Origin: Thermoleophilaceae bacterium
GTDB taxonomy: Bacteria; Actinomycetota; Thermoleophilia; Solirubrobacterales; Thermoleophilaceae
DNA length: 64,000 bases
Assembly (NCBI GenBank): GCA_030448005.1
Contig: JAUJNT010000001.1
Location: 159,884-223,883, forward strand
Direction of reading: 5' to 3'
Made by a program: the position numbers and the translations under genes. This document shows, one piece after another, positions 8,503 through 16,655 of this stretch (positions are counted from its first letter, which is position 1; each line of letters begins with the position of its first letter). The notes beneath the pieces were generated by a model. It did not search any database, was not told where the DNA came from, and saw only the letters and a program-made list of their open reading frames with translations.

Positions 8503-9270
8503 CCAAGTTCGACAGAGCGAGTTGGGATCCTCGGCACGGGAGCTATCGCCACGGGGCTGGCACGGCTTGCCGCCGAGCGCGGCGAGGTCGTGATGTGGGC
8601 TCGCAGCGAGGCCTCCGCGGAGCGGGCCTCCAGCGCCACCGAAGGCGCGGCGGCCGTGGTCACCGAGATGGAGGCGCTGTCGGAGAGCACCCTCGTGGTG
8701 GAGTGCGTGGCCGAGGACATCGAGGTCAAGAAGGACGTCCATGCGTTGCTCACGGAGCTCCTGCCCGAGGCCACGCTCGTGGCCACGACCACCTCGTCGC
8801 TGTCGGTAGGCGAGATCGCCGCGGCGAGCGGACGGCCCGACCGCTTCGCCGGCCTGCATGTGTTCAACCCGGTGGAGAAGATGCCGCTGGTGGAGCTGGC
8901 GTTCCCGGGCGAGGCCACCGAGGAGACCCGCCGGCGCTTTCGCGAGCTCTGCGAGCACCTGGACAAGACCGTGGTCGAGGTTCCCGACGTGCCGGGGTTC
9001 GTGGTCAACCGGCTGCTCTTTCCCTACCTCTTCAGCGCGGTCGACCTGGCCGAGGAGACCGGGCTCGAGCCGCAGGCGGTCGATGCCTGCATGAAGCTCG
9101 GAGCCGGCCACCCGATGGGCCCGCTCAAGCTGCTCGACTTCGTGGGCCTCGACGTGTCGGTGGCGATCGCCGACTCGATCGGCGTGGTCGTGCCGGCGCG
9201 CGTGCGCGAGATGGTGGCGGGCAACCGCCTGGGCCGTAAGACCGGCACCGGCTTCTACGAGTACGACTGA
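8494..9270 (+). CDS. 3-hydroxyacyl-CoA (3-hydroxybutyryl-CoA) dehydrogenase
   Basis: A 258-residue NAD(P)-dependent dehydrogenase of the HAD family. The Rossmann start VGILGTGAIATGLARLAAERG binds dinucleotide; LHVFNPVEKMPLVEL carries the catalytic histidine, and VPDVPGFVVNRLLFPYLFSA the conserved asparagine. The C-terminal domain ends in the usual GRKTGTGFYEYD. At 258 residues it is slightly shorter than the common 280-290. It probably oxidises 3-hydroxyacyl-CoA, feeding the divergently transcribed thiolase. Confidence 0.9.
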   Translation: MSQPSSTERVGILGTGAIATGLARLAAERGEVVMWARSEASAERASSATEGAAAVVTEMEALSESTLVVECVAEDIEVKKDVHALLTELLPEATLVATTTSSLSVGEIAAASGRPDRFAGLHVFNPVEKMPLVELAFPGEATEETRRRFRELCEHLDKTVVEVPDVPGFVVNRLLFPYLFSAVDLAEETGLEPQAVDACMKLGAGHPMGPLKLLDFVGLDVSVAIADSIGVVVPARVREMVAGNRLGRKTGTGFYEYD

Positions 9271-9282
9271 GCCGGGCGGCGC

Positions 9283-10629
9283 TCAGACCGCAGGCGGAAC
9301 CTCGGCCTCCCCGATCGGCCTCCGGCCGTTGCCGTCCTCGTGGTGCCGGATCCGGACCGCCTCGATCCGGTTCTGACGCACCGACTCGACCCGCAGCGAG
9401 TAACCGTTGGAGCGCACCATGTCACCCCGCTTCGGCAGCCGGCCGAGCTCCCCGAACACGTACCCTCCGACCGAGTTGAAGGCGTCGGAGTCGACGGGTA
9501 GGTCCAACCCGTAGTCGGTGAGGTCGGTGATCGGCACGTGCCCGCGAACCCACCAGTCGCCGTTGGCGAGGCGACGGATGCCCGCCACCGCCGGATCGGT
9601 CTCGTCGGCGATCTCCCCCACTACCTCCTCGACGATGTCCTCGATCGAGACGATGCCCGCCGTGCGCCCGTACTCGTCCACCACGACGGCGAGCGAGGCC
9701 CGTTCGCGCTGAAGGTCGGCCAGCAGGTCGTCGAGCGCCTTGGTCTCTGGCACGATCAGGGCGTCCTTCACGCTCGGCTCGATCGAGGCCCCGGGTCCCT
9801 CGTTCATGAGGCGCCGCGCCAGCGAGTTGTTGTGCACGATCCCGCGAATGCGGTCGTCGTTGCCGTGCTCGGTCACCACCAGGCGGGTGTGGCCCGAGTC
9901 GACGCACTTTCGCAGCGCAGCCTCGGCGGTCTCCGACACGTCCACGGTGACGACCGCCGGGATCGGAGTCATCACCTGCCGCGCCTCCTGCTCGTGAAGG
10001 TGAAAGACGCCGCGCAGCATCCCGGCCTCGCCCGGGTCGAGCTTTCCCCCAGTGGCGCTGCGGGCGATGATCAGCTTGAGGTCATCAGAGGAGGAGATCT
10101 CCTCGAACTCGGCCTTCGGGTTCACCCCGATCGCGCGGAGGATCCCGTTGGAGGCGGTGTTGAGCGCCCAGATCAGGGGCTTGAAGGCCACGCGGAAGGC
10201 CTCCAGCAGCCTCGCGGCCCTCCGCGCGACGCCCTCCGCGTGGGTGATCGCGTAGATCTTCGGCACCTGCTCCCCGACCGTTATGTGGAGCGCCGTGCTG
10301 ATCAGATAGGCGAGGGTCACGGACACGGCCAGCGTGACCCCGTGCGGCACGCTGTCGCCGATCGCCTTCTCGAGGAGGCTCGCTATCGCCGGCTCGCCCA
10401 GGAAGCCGATGCCCAGCGAGGCCATGGTGATGCCGAGCTGGCAGGCCGACAGGTACTCGTCGATGCTCTCGAGCTGAAGGCCGGCGAGCTTTGCGCCGCG
10501 CACGCCGTCCTTCTCCATCTGGTCGAGCTTGCCGTCGCGCGCCCGCACGAGCGCGAACTCCGCGGCCACGAAGAAGCCGTTGGCGGCTACCAGCACGGCG
10601 ACGCCGACCAAGAGCAGAAGCTCGGTCAC
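9283..10629 (-). CDS. CNNM/CorC-type hemolysin family membrane protein
   Basis: A 448-residue protein with an N-terminal CNNM transmembrane domain (about 1-190; helices near 5-25, 60-85, 95-120 and 130-150, with AANGFFVAAEFALVRAR), two CBS domains (about 215-340, VMTPIPAVVTVDVSE and VVVDEYGRTAGIVSIEDIVEEVVGEI) and a C-terminal CorC/HlyC domain (FNSVGGYVFGELGRLPKRGD). Members are linked to magnesium or cobalt export; the hemolysin label is historical. The GTG start overlaps the stop of an upstream 23-codon reading frame. Confidence 0.9.
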   Translation of the reverse strand: MTELLLLVGVAVLVAANGFFVAAEFALVRARDGKLDQMEKDGVRGAKLAGLQLESIDEYLSACQLGITMASLGIGFLGEPAIASLLEKAIGDSVPHGVTLAVSVTLAYLISTALHITVGEQVPKIYAITHAEGVARRAARLLEAFRVAFKPLIWALNTASNGILRAIGVNPKAEFEEISSSDDLKLIIARSATGGKLDPGEAGMLRGVFHLHEQEARQVMTPIPAVVTVDVSETAEAALRKCVDSGHTRLVVTEHGNDDRIRGIVHNNSLARRLMNEGPGASIEPSVKDALIVPETKALDDLLADLQRERASLAVVVDEYGRTAGIVSIEDIVEEVVGEIADETDPAVAGIRRLANGDWWVRGHVPITDLTDYGLDLPVDSDAFNSVGGYVFGELGRLPKRGDMVRSNGYSLRVESVRQNRIEAVRIRHHEDGNGRRPIGEAEVPPAV

Positions 10630-10759
10630 GGCGGGCCCTCACGGGCCGGGGGGAGGCCTATCTTCGGCCTACTTCGAGGAGGTTCGTCGTCGCTCATGCG
10701 AGTGACTGCCCCAAAAAGCTAGCAGAGGGCTCGACCCGCTCGGAACACCTCCGGGCTGG

Positions 10760-11041
10760 TCATCGGCCCAGCGCGTCAATGCGGCGCGCCAGCTCGAAGT
10801 CCGCGGCCGTCAGGCCGCCCTCGGAGTGGGTGGAGATGGTGAGCGTCACGGTGCTCCAGGAGACCGTGAGGTCGGGGTGGTGGTTCATGTCCTCCGCGAC
10901 CGGGGTCAGCCGGTTGACGAACTCGACCGACCCGGCGAAGTCGCCGCACGAGAAGCCCTTCGCGATCGCCTCTCCGTCACGCGACCACCCGTCGAGCTCG
11001 GACAGGCGCCGTTCGATCTCGTTCTCGTCCAGACGTGTCAT
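10760..11041 (-). CDS. 4a-hydroxytetrahydrobiopterin dehydratase (PCD/DCoH family)
   Basis: A 93-residue pterin-4a-carbinolamine dehydratase. The active-site block EDMNHHPDLTVSWSTVTLTIST followed by HSEGGLTAADFELARRID has the H-H-P and T-H residues of the family. It regenerates pterin cofactor after aromatic hydroxylation, or acts on other pterins. Start ATG 11041 gives the normal family length; its start codon lies only 10 bases from the start of the divergent gene at 11052. Confidence 0.88.
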   Translation of the reverse strand: MTRLDENEIERRLSELDGWSRDGEAIAKGFSCGDFAGSVEFVNRLTPVAEDMNHHPDLTVSWSTVTLTISTHSEGGLTAADFELARRIDALGR

Positions 11042-11051
11042 CGTTCCCCTC

Positions 11052-11957
11052 GTGCGGATCGCTTCCCTGGTGCCGTCCTCCACCGAGATGCTGTTCGCGC
11101 TCGGCCTGGGCGACAGCGTAGTGGCGGTCACCCACGAGTGCGATTACCCGCCGGAAGCGGCGGCCAGCCCACACCTCACCAGCAGCGTGATCCCCGACGG
11201 GCTGCCGGCGGCCGGCATCGACCGGGCGGTCCGGGAGCGCACCGAGGCGGGTCTTGCACTCTACGAGCTCGACGAGCCGCGGCTCTCCGGGCTCGCCCCG
11301 GACCTGATCGTCACCCAGGCGGTCTGCGAGGTGTGCGCGGTGTCCTTTGAGGACGTACAGGCCGCAGCCGAGCGGCTGCCCTCGCGCCCGGCGGTGCTCT
11401 CGCTCGATCCGTCCACCGTGGACGACGTGCTGGCAGACATGCAGCTCCTGGCCGAGGCCGCGGGCATGGCAGAGGCCGGCACCGCTCTCGCGCGGGACGC
11501 CGCCCGCCGGATCTCCGCCGTCCGGAAGGCGGTGGCGGGCGGGCCGCGGGTCGGGGTGGCGGCGCTCGAGTGGCTCGACCCGGTGTTCATAGGCGGCCAC
11601 TGGGTGCCCGAGATGATCGAGTGGGCCGGAGGGCGCGATGTGCTCGGGCGGGCGGGCGCTCGCTCGCGAACGGCCGAGTGGGCGGAGATCGAGGGCGCCG
11701 CGCCGGATGTCGTGATCTCGATGCCCTGCGGCTACGGCGCCGAGCAGGCGGCGCGTGAGACCCTCGAGGCACGCGATCGGCTCGCGGCGCTCGGGGCACG
11801 GGTGGTGGCGGTGGATGCCTCCTCCTATTTCTCCCGTCCGGGCCCGCGACTGGTCGACGGCATCGAGCTGCTGGCCCATCTGCTGCACCCGGACCGCGTG
11901 CCCGCGCCGCCGGACGGACGAGCCGTCGTGCTTGACCTGGGCGCGAGCGGCGCCTAG
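11052..11957 (+). CDS. BtuF-like cobalamin/metal-chelate-binding protein without signal peptide
   Basis: A 301-residue protein of the periplasmic-binding-protein-like BtuF fold: N-terminal RIASLVPSSTEMLFALGLGDSVVAVTHECDYP, a central linker helix and C-terminal DASSYFSRPGPRLVDGIELLAHLLHP. GTG 11052 puts the first beta strand at residue 2, so there is no signal peptide or lipobox, unlike importers' binding proteins. No ABC permease or ATPase is adjacent. The cysteine pair in AVCEVCAVSF is seen in this cytosolic-type subgroup. Role is probably cobalamin or haem-like ligand handling, but this is uncertain. Confidence 0.75.
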   Translation: MRIASLVPSSTEMLFALGLGDSVVAVTHECDYPPEAAASPHLTSSVIPDGLPAAGIDRAVRERTEAGLALYELDEPRLSGLAPDLIVTQAVCEVCAVSFEDVQAAAERLPSRPAVLSLDPSTVDDVLADMQLLAEAAGMAEAGTALARDAARRISAVRKAVAGGPRVGVAALEWLDPVFIGGHWVPEMIEWAGGRDVLGRAGARSRTAEWAEIEGAAPDVVISMPCGYGAEQAARETLEARDRLAALGARVVAVDASSYFSRPGPRLVDGIELLAHLLHPDRVPAPPDGRAVVLDLGASGA

Positions 11958-11978
11958 CGCGCCCGCCGTCCTGGCCGG

Positions 11979-13124
11979 GTGCCCCGCACCGTCCTGATCC
12001 TGCATTCCTCCGCCGGGCGGTACGGGGCGGACCTCCAGCTGCTGGCGATCGCGGGCGGCCTGGACCGCGCGCGCTGGAGAGCGCTGTGCGTGCTACCGGA
12101 GAGAGGGGAGCTGGGGCCGCTTCTCGAGGAGGCCGGCGCCGAGGTCGTCGTACACCCTCTGGCGGTCCTCCGTCGCACGCTGTCCCTGCCTGCGGGAGCG
12201 GCCCGCCTGGCCCGCGCCGCGGCCGCCGACAGGCGCGTGATCGGCGCCCTGGCCCGCCACCGGCACGCGGCGGTGGTCCACTCCAACACCTCCGTGATCC
12301 TCTCAGGCGGCGCGATAGCGCGAGCGGCAGGCGTTCCCCACCTCCTGCACGTGCGGGAGATCTACGCCGGCGCCGGGGGGCCAGCCGCCGAAGCGCTGTG
12401 GCCGCTCTTTCGCCGACGCCTGCTTCGTGCCGACGCCCTCGTCTGCATCTCCCGCGCCGTGGCCGTGCAGTTCCACGGCGCCGCACACGCCCTGGTCATG
12501 TACGACGGCATCCCCAGGTCGCGGGAGCCCGTGCCCCGCCAGAGGGCGCGAGAGGCGCTCGGCGTGCCGGCCGACCGCTTCGCGGTCGCCCTGATCGGCC
12601 GCATCAGCGACTGGAAGGGCCAGGACGTGCTGGTCCGCGCCCTGGCGCAACCGGCGCTGGCCACGATCGACGCCGTCGGCCTCGTGGCGGGCGACCCCGT
12701 GCCCGGCGGCGAGGAGGCAGCGCGCCGGCTGGACATGCTGGCGTGCGAGCTCGGCGTTGAGGACCGCCTCCTGCGGCTCGGGTTCCGGGAGGACGTGGAG
12801 ACCGTCCTGGGTGCCGCGGACGCGGTCGCGGTGCCCTCGATCCGGCCCGAGCCACTCGGTCTGGTGGCGCTCGAGGCCGCCGCCGCGGGCCTCCCGGTGG
12901 TGGCCTCCGGCCACGGCGGCGTGGCCGAGGTCGTACGCGACGGAGAGAGCGGGCGGCTGGTGCCTCCGGACGACCCAGCGGCTCTCTCAGCCGCGCTGAG
13001 GGCGCTGGCCGACGACCCCGCGGCCGCCGAGCGGATGGGCCGGGCGGGCCGGCGCGACGTGGCCGAGCGCTTCGGCATCGAGCCGATGCTCGAGGCGCTT
13101 CAGGCGGTCTACGACCGGCTGTAG
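11979..13124 (+). CDS. Glycosyltransferase family 4 protein
   Basis: A 381-residue GT-B-fold glycosyltransferase. The N-terminal half begins VLILHSSAGRYGADLQLLAIA; the C-terminal half carries the nucleotide-sugar site (VALIGRISDWKGQDVLVRAL) and the E-x7-E region (VPSIRPEPLGLVALEAAAAGLPVVAS, with GGVAEVVRDGESGRLV). It likely transfers a sugar from a nucleotide donor to a cell-surface glycan or glycolipid. GTG 11979 lies 21 bases after the upstream gene, so the two may be cotranscribed, though no functional link is evident. Confidence 0.87.
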   Translation: MPRTVLILHSSAGRYGADLQLLAIAGGLDRARWRALCVLPERGELGPLLEEAGAEVVVHPLAVLRRTLSLPAGAARLARAAAADRRVIGALARHRHAAVVHSNTSVILSGGAIARAAGVPHLLHVREIYAGAGGPAAEALWPLFRRRLLRADALVCISRAVAVQFHGAAHALVMYDGIPRSREPVPRQRAREALGVPADRFAVALIGRISDWKGQDVLVRALAQPALATIDAVGLVAGDPVPGGEEAARRLDMLACELGVEDRLLRLGFREDVETVLGAADAVAVPSIRPEPLGLVALEAAAAGLPVVASGHGGVAEVVRDGESGRLVPPDDPAALSAALRALADDPAAAERMGRAGRRDVAERFGIEPMLEALQAVYDRL

Positions 13125-13151
13125 GGCGGCGGGCGTAGGTGTCCGATGCAC

Positions 13152-13180
13152 TTACCGTCAGCCCCTCATCGCGCTACGTT
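13152..13180 (+). promoter_or_regulatory. Candidate sigma-70-type promoter for the Crp-like gene
   Basis: TTACCG (13152-13157), a 17-base spacer and TACGTT (13175-13180) match the -35/-10 spacing. A start near 13187 would leave a leader of about 50 bases before the Crp-like ATG at 13238. Predicted by eye only. Confidence 0.4.
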
Positions 13181-13237
13181 TCGGCTGGCACGGGCTGCCG
13201 GGGTGGTCTCGGATGGGCTCCAGCCAGGGAGAGTCCG

Positions 13238-14014
13238 ATGGCGGACCAGCGAGGGCAGACTGGCGGCACCCGTCGTGACGGGGTGGGCGCCGTGAGCGTC
13301 CTGCGAGCGGATCCCGGCATTGCGCGGGGGCTCTTGCCGGTGGAGGCCGGGAGGGCGAGCCGCCGGGCCGTAGCCAGCGTGGTCTCGCTGCCGAAGGGGG
13401 TCTTCTGGCCGCACGAGCGGTTGCCGAGCGAGAGCGGCACCCTCGGGATGCTCCTGCTCGACGGCATGATCTTGCGAGGGGTTGCCGTAACGGACCGCCC
13501 CACCGTCGAGGTGCTCGGCCCCGGAGACCTCTTCCGTCCGTTTGAGCCGGATACGGATCCCGACGCGATGGTGTCAGGGGAGGTGCGCTGGTGGGCGCTC
13601 ACGCCGGCGAGGGTCGCGGTACTCGACGCGGGCTTCCTTCGCAGGATGTCCGAGCACCCCACTGTGGTTGCCGAGCTGGCGAGCCGGCTCTCGCGCCGCT
13701 CAGCGGCGAGCAGCCTTCGGCTTGCGATCGTCCAGGAGCCGCGTCTCTCGGTCCGCCTTCAAGCCGTGCTGTGGCAGCTGGCCGACCGCTTCGGCGAGCC
13801 GCAAGCGGAAGGGATGTTGTTGCGGGCGCCGCTGTGCCACGTGCTCCTCTCGTGGCTAGTCGGGGCTCGCCGCCCGGCCATGAGCCGCGCGATCAACGAA
13901 CTCGAGCGGGCGGGACGGCTCGCCCGCCGCCCGGATGGCACCTGGTGGCTTGGACGGCAGCGGCCGGAGGCGTTTGGGGACCCGCCGCTCGCCGCGGAGC
14001 GCGCAGCGGCCTGA
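13238..14014 (+). CDS. Crp/Fnr-family transcriptional regulator
   Basis: A 258-residue protein with a cyclic-nucleotide-binding-like beta-barrel (about 30-140; LPSESGTLGMLLLDGMILRGVAV and VEVLGPGDLFRPFEP) and a C-terminal winged helix (about 195-240; HVLLSWLVGARRPAMSRAINELERAGRLARR). ATG 13238 follows an AGGGAGAG ribosome-binding site. The phosphate-binding RxS signature of true cAMP-binding Crp is not evident, so the ligand is unknown. Similar regulators with degenerate sensor barrels are common in this bacterial class. Confidence 0.82.
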   Translation: MADQRGQTGGTRRDGVGAVSVLRADPGIARGLLPVEAGRASRRAVASVVSLPKGVFWPHERLPSESGTLGMLLLDGMILRGVAVTDRPTVEVLGPGDLFRPFEPDTDPDAMVSGEVRWWALTPARVAVLDAGFLRRMSEHPTVVAELASRLSRRSAASSLRLAIVQEPRLSVRLQAVLWQLADRFGEPQAEGMLLRAPLCHVLLSWLVGARRPAMSRAINELERAGRLARRPDGTWWLGRQRPEAFGDPPLAAERAAA

Positions 14015-14048
14015 CCAACGCGCCGCCCAGCCGGGCCGGGCACTCGAG

Positions 14049-14864
14049 CTAGGCCACCGAGGACGACACGACGATCGACCCCACCACTGAAACGACGCCG
14101 ATCGCCCCCGCAAGCAGCGCGGGCGCGACCCGTGGCATCCGCACGCGGTCGGGCAACTCGACCATCAGCGCCGCGGCGACGGCCCCGCCGAGGAGCCCGC
14201 CGATGTGGCCGCCGATCGAGATGAAGGGGATGGTGAAGGTGATCAGCAGGTTGAGACCGATCCATAGCCCCAGACCGCTCTCCATCGGATTGATTCCGCG
14301 GTGCCTCATGACCACCACGGCGGCCGCCATCAGCCCGAAGACCGCGCCGGAGGCGCCCAGTGTCGAGCGCGTGGGCTCCAGCAGCAGGGCGCCGAACGAG
14401 CCCGCGAGCAGCGAGACGAAGTAGATGACTCCAAAGCGGAGCCGTCCCACTGCGGGCTCGAGCAGCCCTCCCAGGATGTAGAGGCCGAACATGTTGAAGA
14501 GCAGGTGAAGGAACCCGGCGTGGAGGAAGCCGGCGGTGACGATGCGCCAGTAGTCACCGTCGTTCACCGTGAAGCGGGAGACCGACCCGTCGAGCGAAGA
14601 CCCTCCCAGCCCGCCGCCCCCGGTGGCGCTGGCGCCGCTGAGCAGGGCGCCGAGCGCGATCGCCACGTTGATCCCGATCAGGACATAGGTGAGCATCGGC
14701 TCGGCCACCGAGCCGATCCCCTTCACCTTGGTCTTCTGGTTCGAGCACTCTGGGCAGCGCATGCCCACGGACGTGGCCGTCATGCAGTCTGGGCAGATGG
14801 GGCGGCCGCAGTTGGAGCACGACACCCCGGTCTCCCGGCTCGAATGGCGATAGCACGTCTCCAC
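14049..14864 (-). CDS. Rhomboid intramembrane serine protease with N-terminal zinc finger
   Basis: A 271-residue protein. The first 45 residues form a B-box-like zinc finger (CYRHSSRETGVSCSNCGRPICPDCM, then CPEC). Six transmembrane helices follow. The catalytic dyad is present: serine in TLGASGAVFGLMAA and histidine in SIGGHIGGLLGG; HAGFLHLLFNMFGLYILG is the conserved L1/TM2 region. It cleaves membrane-protein substrates inside the bilayer. The gene is convergent with the Crp-like gene and is the last of the minus-strand run that includes the sigma/anti-sigma genes. Confidence 0.92.
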   Translation of the reverse strand: METCYRHSSRETGVSCSNCGRPICPDCMTATSVGMRCPECSNQKTKVKGIGSVAEPMLTYVLIGINVAIALGALLSGASATGGGGLGGSSLDGSVSRFTVNDGDYWRIVTAGFLHAGFLHLLFNMFGLYILGGLLEPAVGRLRFGVIYFVSLLAGSFGALLLEPTRSTLGASGAVFGLMAAAVVVMRHRGINPMESGLGLWIGLNLLITFTIPFISIGGHIGGLLGGAVAAALMVELPDRVRMPRVAPALLAGAIGVVSVVGSIVVSSSVA

Positions 14865-14899
14865 AGCGCAGGAGACTAATGGGAGCGATCGCGGTCCGG

Positions 14900-15655
14900 T
14901 CAGAGCCGGATGAAGAGGAGGGGATCCTCAGAGGGCGCCCGCGCGCCACCGGCGGGCTCGCGCGTGACGAGCACGGCGTCTGCCCCATCCAGGTCTCGTG
15001 ACACCGCCGCGGCGCCCTCGCCGTCCTCGCCCACGGTGAAGAGCGACGCCGAGATGACCTCCTGGCCGCGCTTCACCCACAGCTGGTAGGTCGACTGCTC
15101 CTCGAGCGGGGGCATCCCCTGCACGCGCAGGATCCCACTCTTCTCCGAGTCGGTCCCCGAGACCGTCAGGCTGCCGGTGGCATTCGGCACGCGCTTCTTG
15201 TCCACCTTCGCCGCCAGCGCCCGCGCATCATCGCCGCCGTCGGTGACCTGCGTGACGGCGTAGCCGGTCAGCATGCCGACCAGCAGGAGGAAGGAGGCGC
15301 CGACCAGTGCCAGGCTCGGCCGCATCGAGGGGAGCGACTCGCCGCTGGCGGACAGCCGCTTGCGCAGAGCCGCCAGCGGTCGAGCGCGGCGCCCGCGCGC
15401 CCGCCCGCCCGCGCGTTCACGCGCCTCGGCCTCCACCACCTTCATCAGCGAGGTCTTGAGCTCCGGCGGCGGGGTGACCGGGGTGACCGAGCGCGGCAGT
15501 GCGTCCGCCGCGGGACGCAGGCGGGCGACCTCGTCGCTGCAGACCGGGCACTCGTCGAGGTGGCGCACGAAGGCGCGCTCCTCGACGTCGGTGAGCGCGC
15601 CGAGCAGATAGGCCCCGACGTTCTCCTGCTGGATCTCGTGGCGCTCGACGCTCAT
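14900..15655 (-). CDS. RskA-type anti-sigma factor
   Basis: A 251-residue anti-sigma factor for the ECF sigma factor directly upstream. The N-terminal zinc anti-sigma motif H-x3-C-x2-C is at H32, C36 and C39 (RHLDECPVCSDEV). A single membrane helix lies near 118-138 (LALVGASFLLLVGMLTGYAV) and the outside portion (residues 150-250) is an RskA domain (YQLWVKRGQEVISASLFTV). ATG 15655 overlaps the sigma stop as ATGA. Release of the sigma factor probably follows regulated proteolysis; the neighbouring rhomboid protease is a possible but unproven participant. Confidence 0.92.
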   Translation of the reverse strand: MSVERHEIQQENVGAYLLGALTDVEERAFVRHLDECPVCSDEVARLRPAADALPRSVTPVTPPPELKTSLMKVVEAEARERAGGRARGRRARPLAALRKRLSASGESLPSMRPSLALVGASFLLLVGMLTGYAVTQVTDGGDDARALAAKVDKKRVPNATGSLTVSGTDSEKSGILRVQGMPPLEEQSTYQLWVKRGQEVISASLFTVGEDGEGAAAVSRDLDGADAVLVTREPAGGARAPSEDPLLFIRL

Positions 15656-16236
15656 ACCGGCTCCTCGGCCAGCTCGCGGCGGAGCTTCTCCAGTCCAAGC
15701 CGCATGCGGCCTTTCACGGTCCCGATCGGGGTGTCGAGCATCTCCGCGATCTTGCTGTGACTGAATCCGCCGAAGTAGGCGAGTTCCACCACCCGCGACT
15801 GGTCGGCCGGCAGCGTTCCGATGGCGGCCCTGACGGTGCGCGCTTCCTCCCGTCGCGCCACCTCCACATCGGTGCGCTCGGCGGCTTCGAAGCGCTCCTC
15901 CATCCCCTCGGCGCTTCCCCGGCGGCGGTCGTGGAGCATGCTGCGCCGCAGCGCGTCGATGGCGCGGTGGTGCACGATGCCGAGTACCCACGTGCGCACG
16001 CTCCCGCGGTCGGCCTGGTAGCGCATCTTGCTGCGCCAGATGGAGAGAAACGCCTCCTGAGAGACGTCCTGGGCGCTCGCGCGGTCGCCGACCATCCTGT
16101 AGGCAAGCGAGAAAGCCGCTCCGCCGTGGCGCTCGAACAGCAGCTCGAAGGCGCGCGGGTCGCCCTCCTGCACGAGGTGCATAACCTCTTCGTCGGCAAG
16201 GCGCTCGATTTTTCCGGCTCGGCTCACGTAGGTCAT
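15652..16236 (-). CDS. ECF RNA polymerase sigma factor (SigK-like)
   Basis: A 194-residue group IV sigma factor. Region 2 spans about 15-85 (FELLFERHGGAAFSLAYRMVGDRASAQDVSQEAFLSIWR) and region 4 about 130-185 (IGTLPADQSRVVELAYFGGFSHSKIAEMLDTPIGTVKGRMRLGLEKLR). Like SigK/SigL-type ECF factors, it is followed immediately by an RskA-type anti-sigma gene, overlapping by four bases. I found no ECF-type autoregulatory promoter motif by eye in the 83 bases upstream. Confidence 0.93.
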   Translation of the reverse strand: MTYVSRAGKIERLADEEVMHLVQEGDPRAFELLFERHGGAAFSLAYRMVGDRASAQDVSQEAFLSIWRSKMRYQADRGSVRTWVLGIVHHRAIDALRRSMLHDRRRGSAEGMEERFEAAERTDVEVARREEARTVRAAIGTLPADQSRVVELAYFGGFSHSKIAEMLDTPIGTVKGRMRLGLEKLRRELAEEPV

Positions 16237-16319
16237 TCGCGCGGGTGCGCGGCCTGGATCACCGGTCCGGGCCTGGGGGCGCCCGGGGCCCGGCAGGTGG
16301 CACGCCCTTCCTGCCTTGG

Positions 16320-16655
16320 CTAGCGGCCGAGTCGCCTGCCGAGGTCATTCGCCGCCTCCGTCAGGCCCTTGCCGAGCGCCGCCACGCCGCGCTCGGGGCG
16401 GCGCCTGTGGCGCTGTCGGGCACGCACGAGCACGAGTGCTCCGGCGGCGGCGCCTCCCACCACCATCGCGGCGGCCGGCCGGCCCCAGTTGCGCGGGTCG
16501 CGCATCGCGCCGAGCTCCCAGTCGGCAAGCTCGCCGGCAGCGGCGTCCGTGAGCTCGGAGAGTCCGCGCTCGAGCCGATCGCTCAACCCCTCGGAGGGCT
16601 CGACAGGCACGAGCGCCAAGCGCAGCAGAGCGTCCATGTCGATCGCCTCACTCAT
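16320..16655 (-). CDS. Small membrane protein coupled to an ECF sigma factor (possible anti-sigma factor)
   Basis: A 111-residue protein of unknown family: a soluble N-terminal half (about 1-55, with an amphipathic acidic segment EGLSDRLERGLSELTD), one membrane helix near 58-78 (PAAAMVVGGAAAGALVLV) and a basic C-terminal tail. Its ATG overlaps the end of the upstream ECF sigma gene by 8 bases. No zinc-finger motif is visible. Position and topology suggest a non-canonical anti-sigma factor, but the sequence does not show this directly. Confidence 0.7.
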   Translation of the reverse strand: MSEAIDMDALLRLALVPVEPSEGLSDRLERGLSELTDAAAGELADWELGAMRDPRNWGRPAAAMVVGGAAAGALVLVRARQRHRRRPERGVAALGKGLTEAANDLGRRLGR

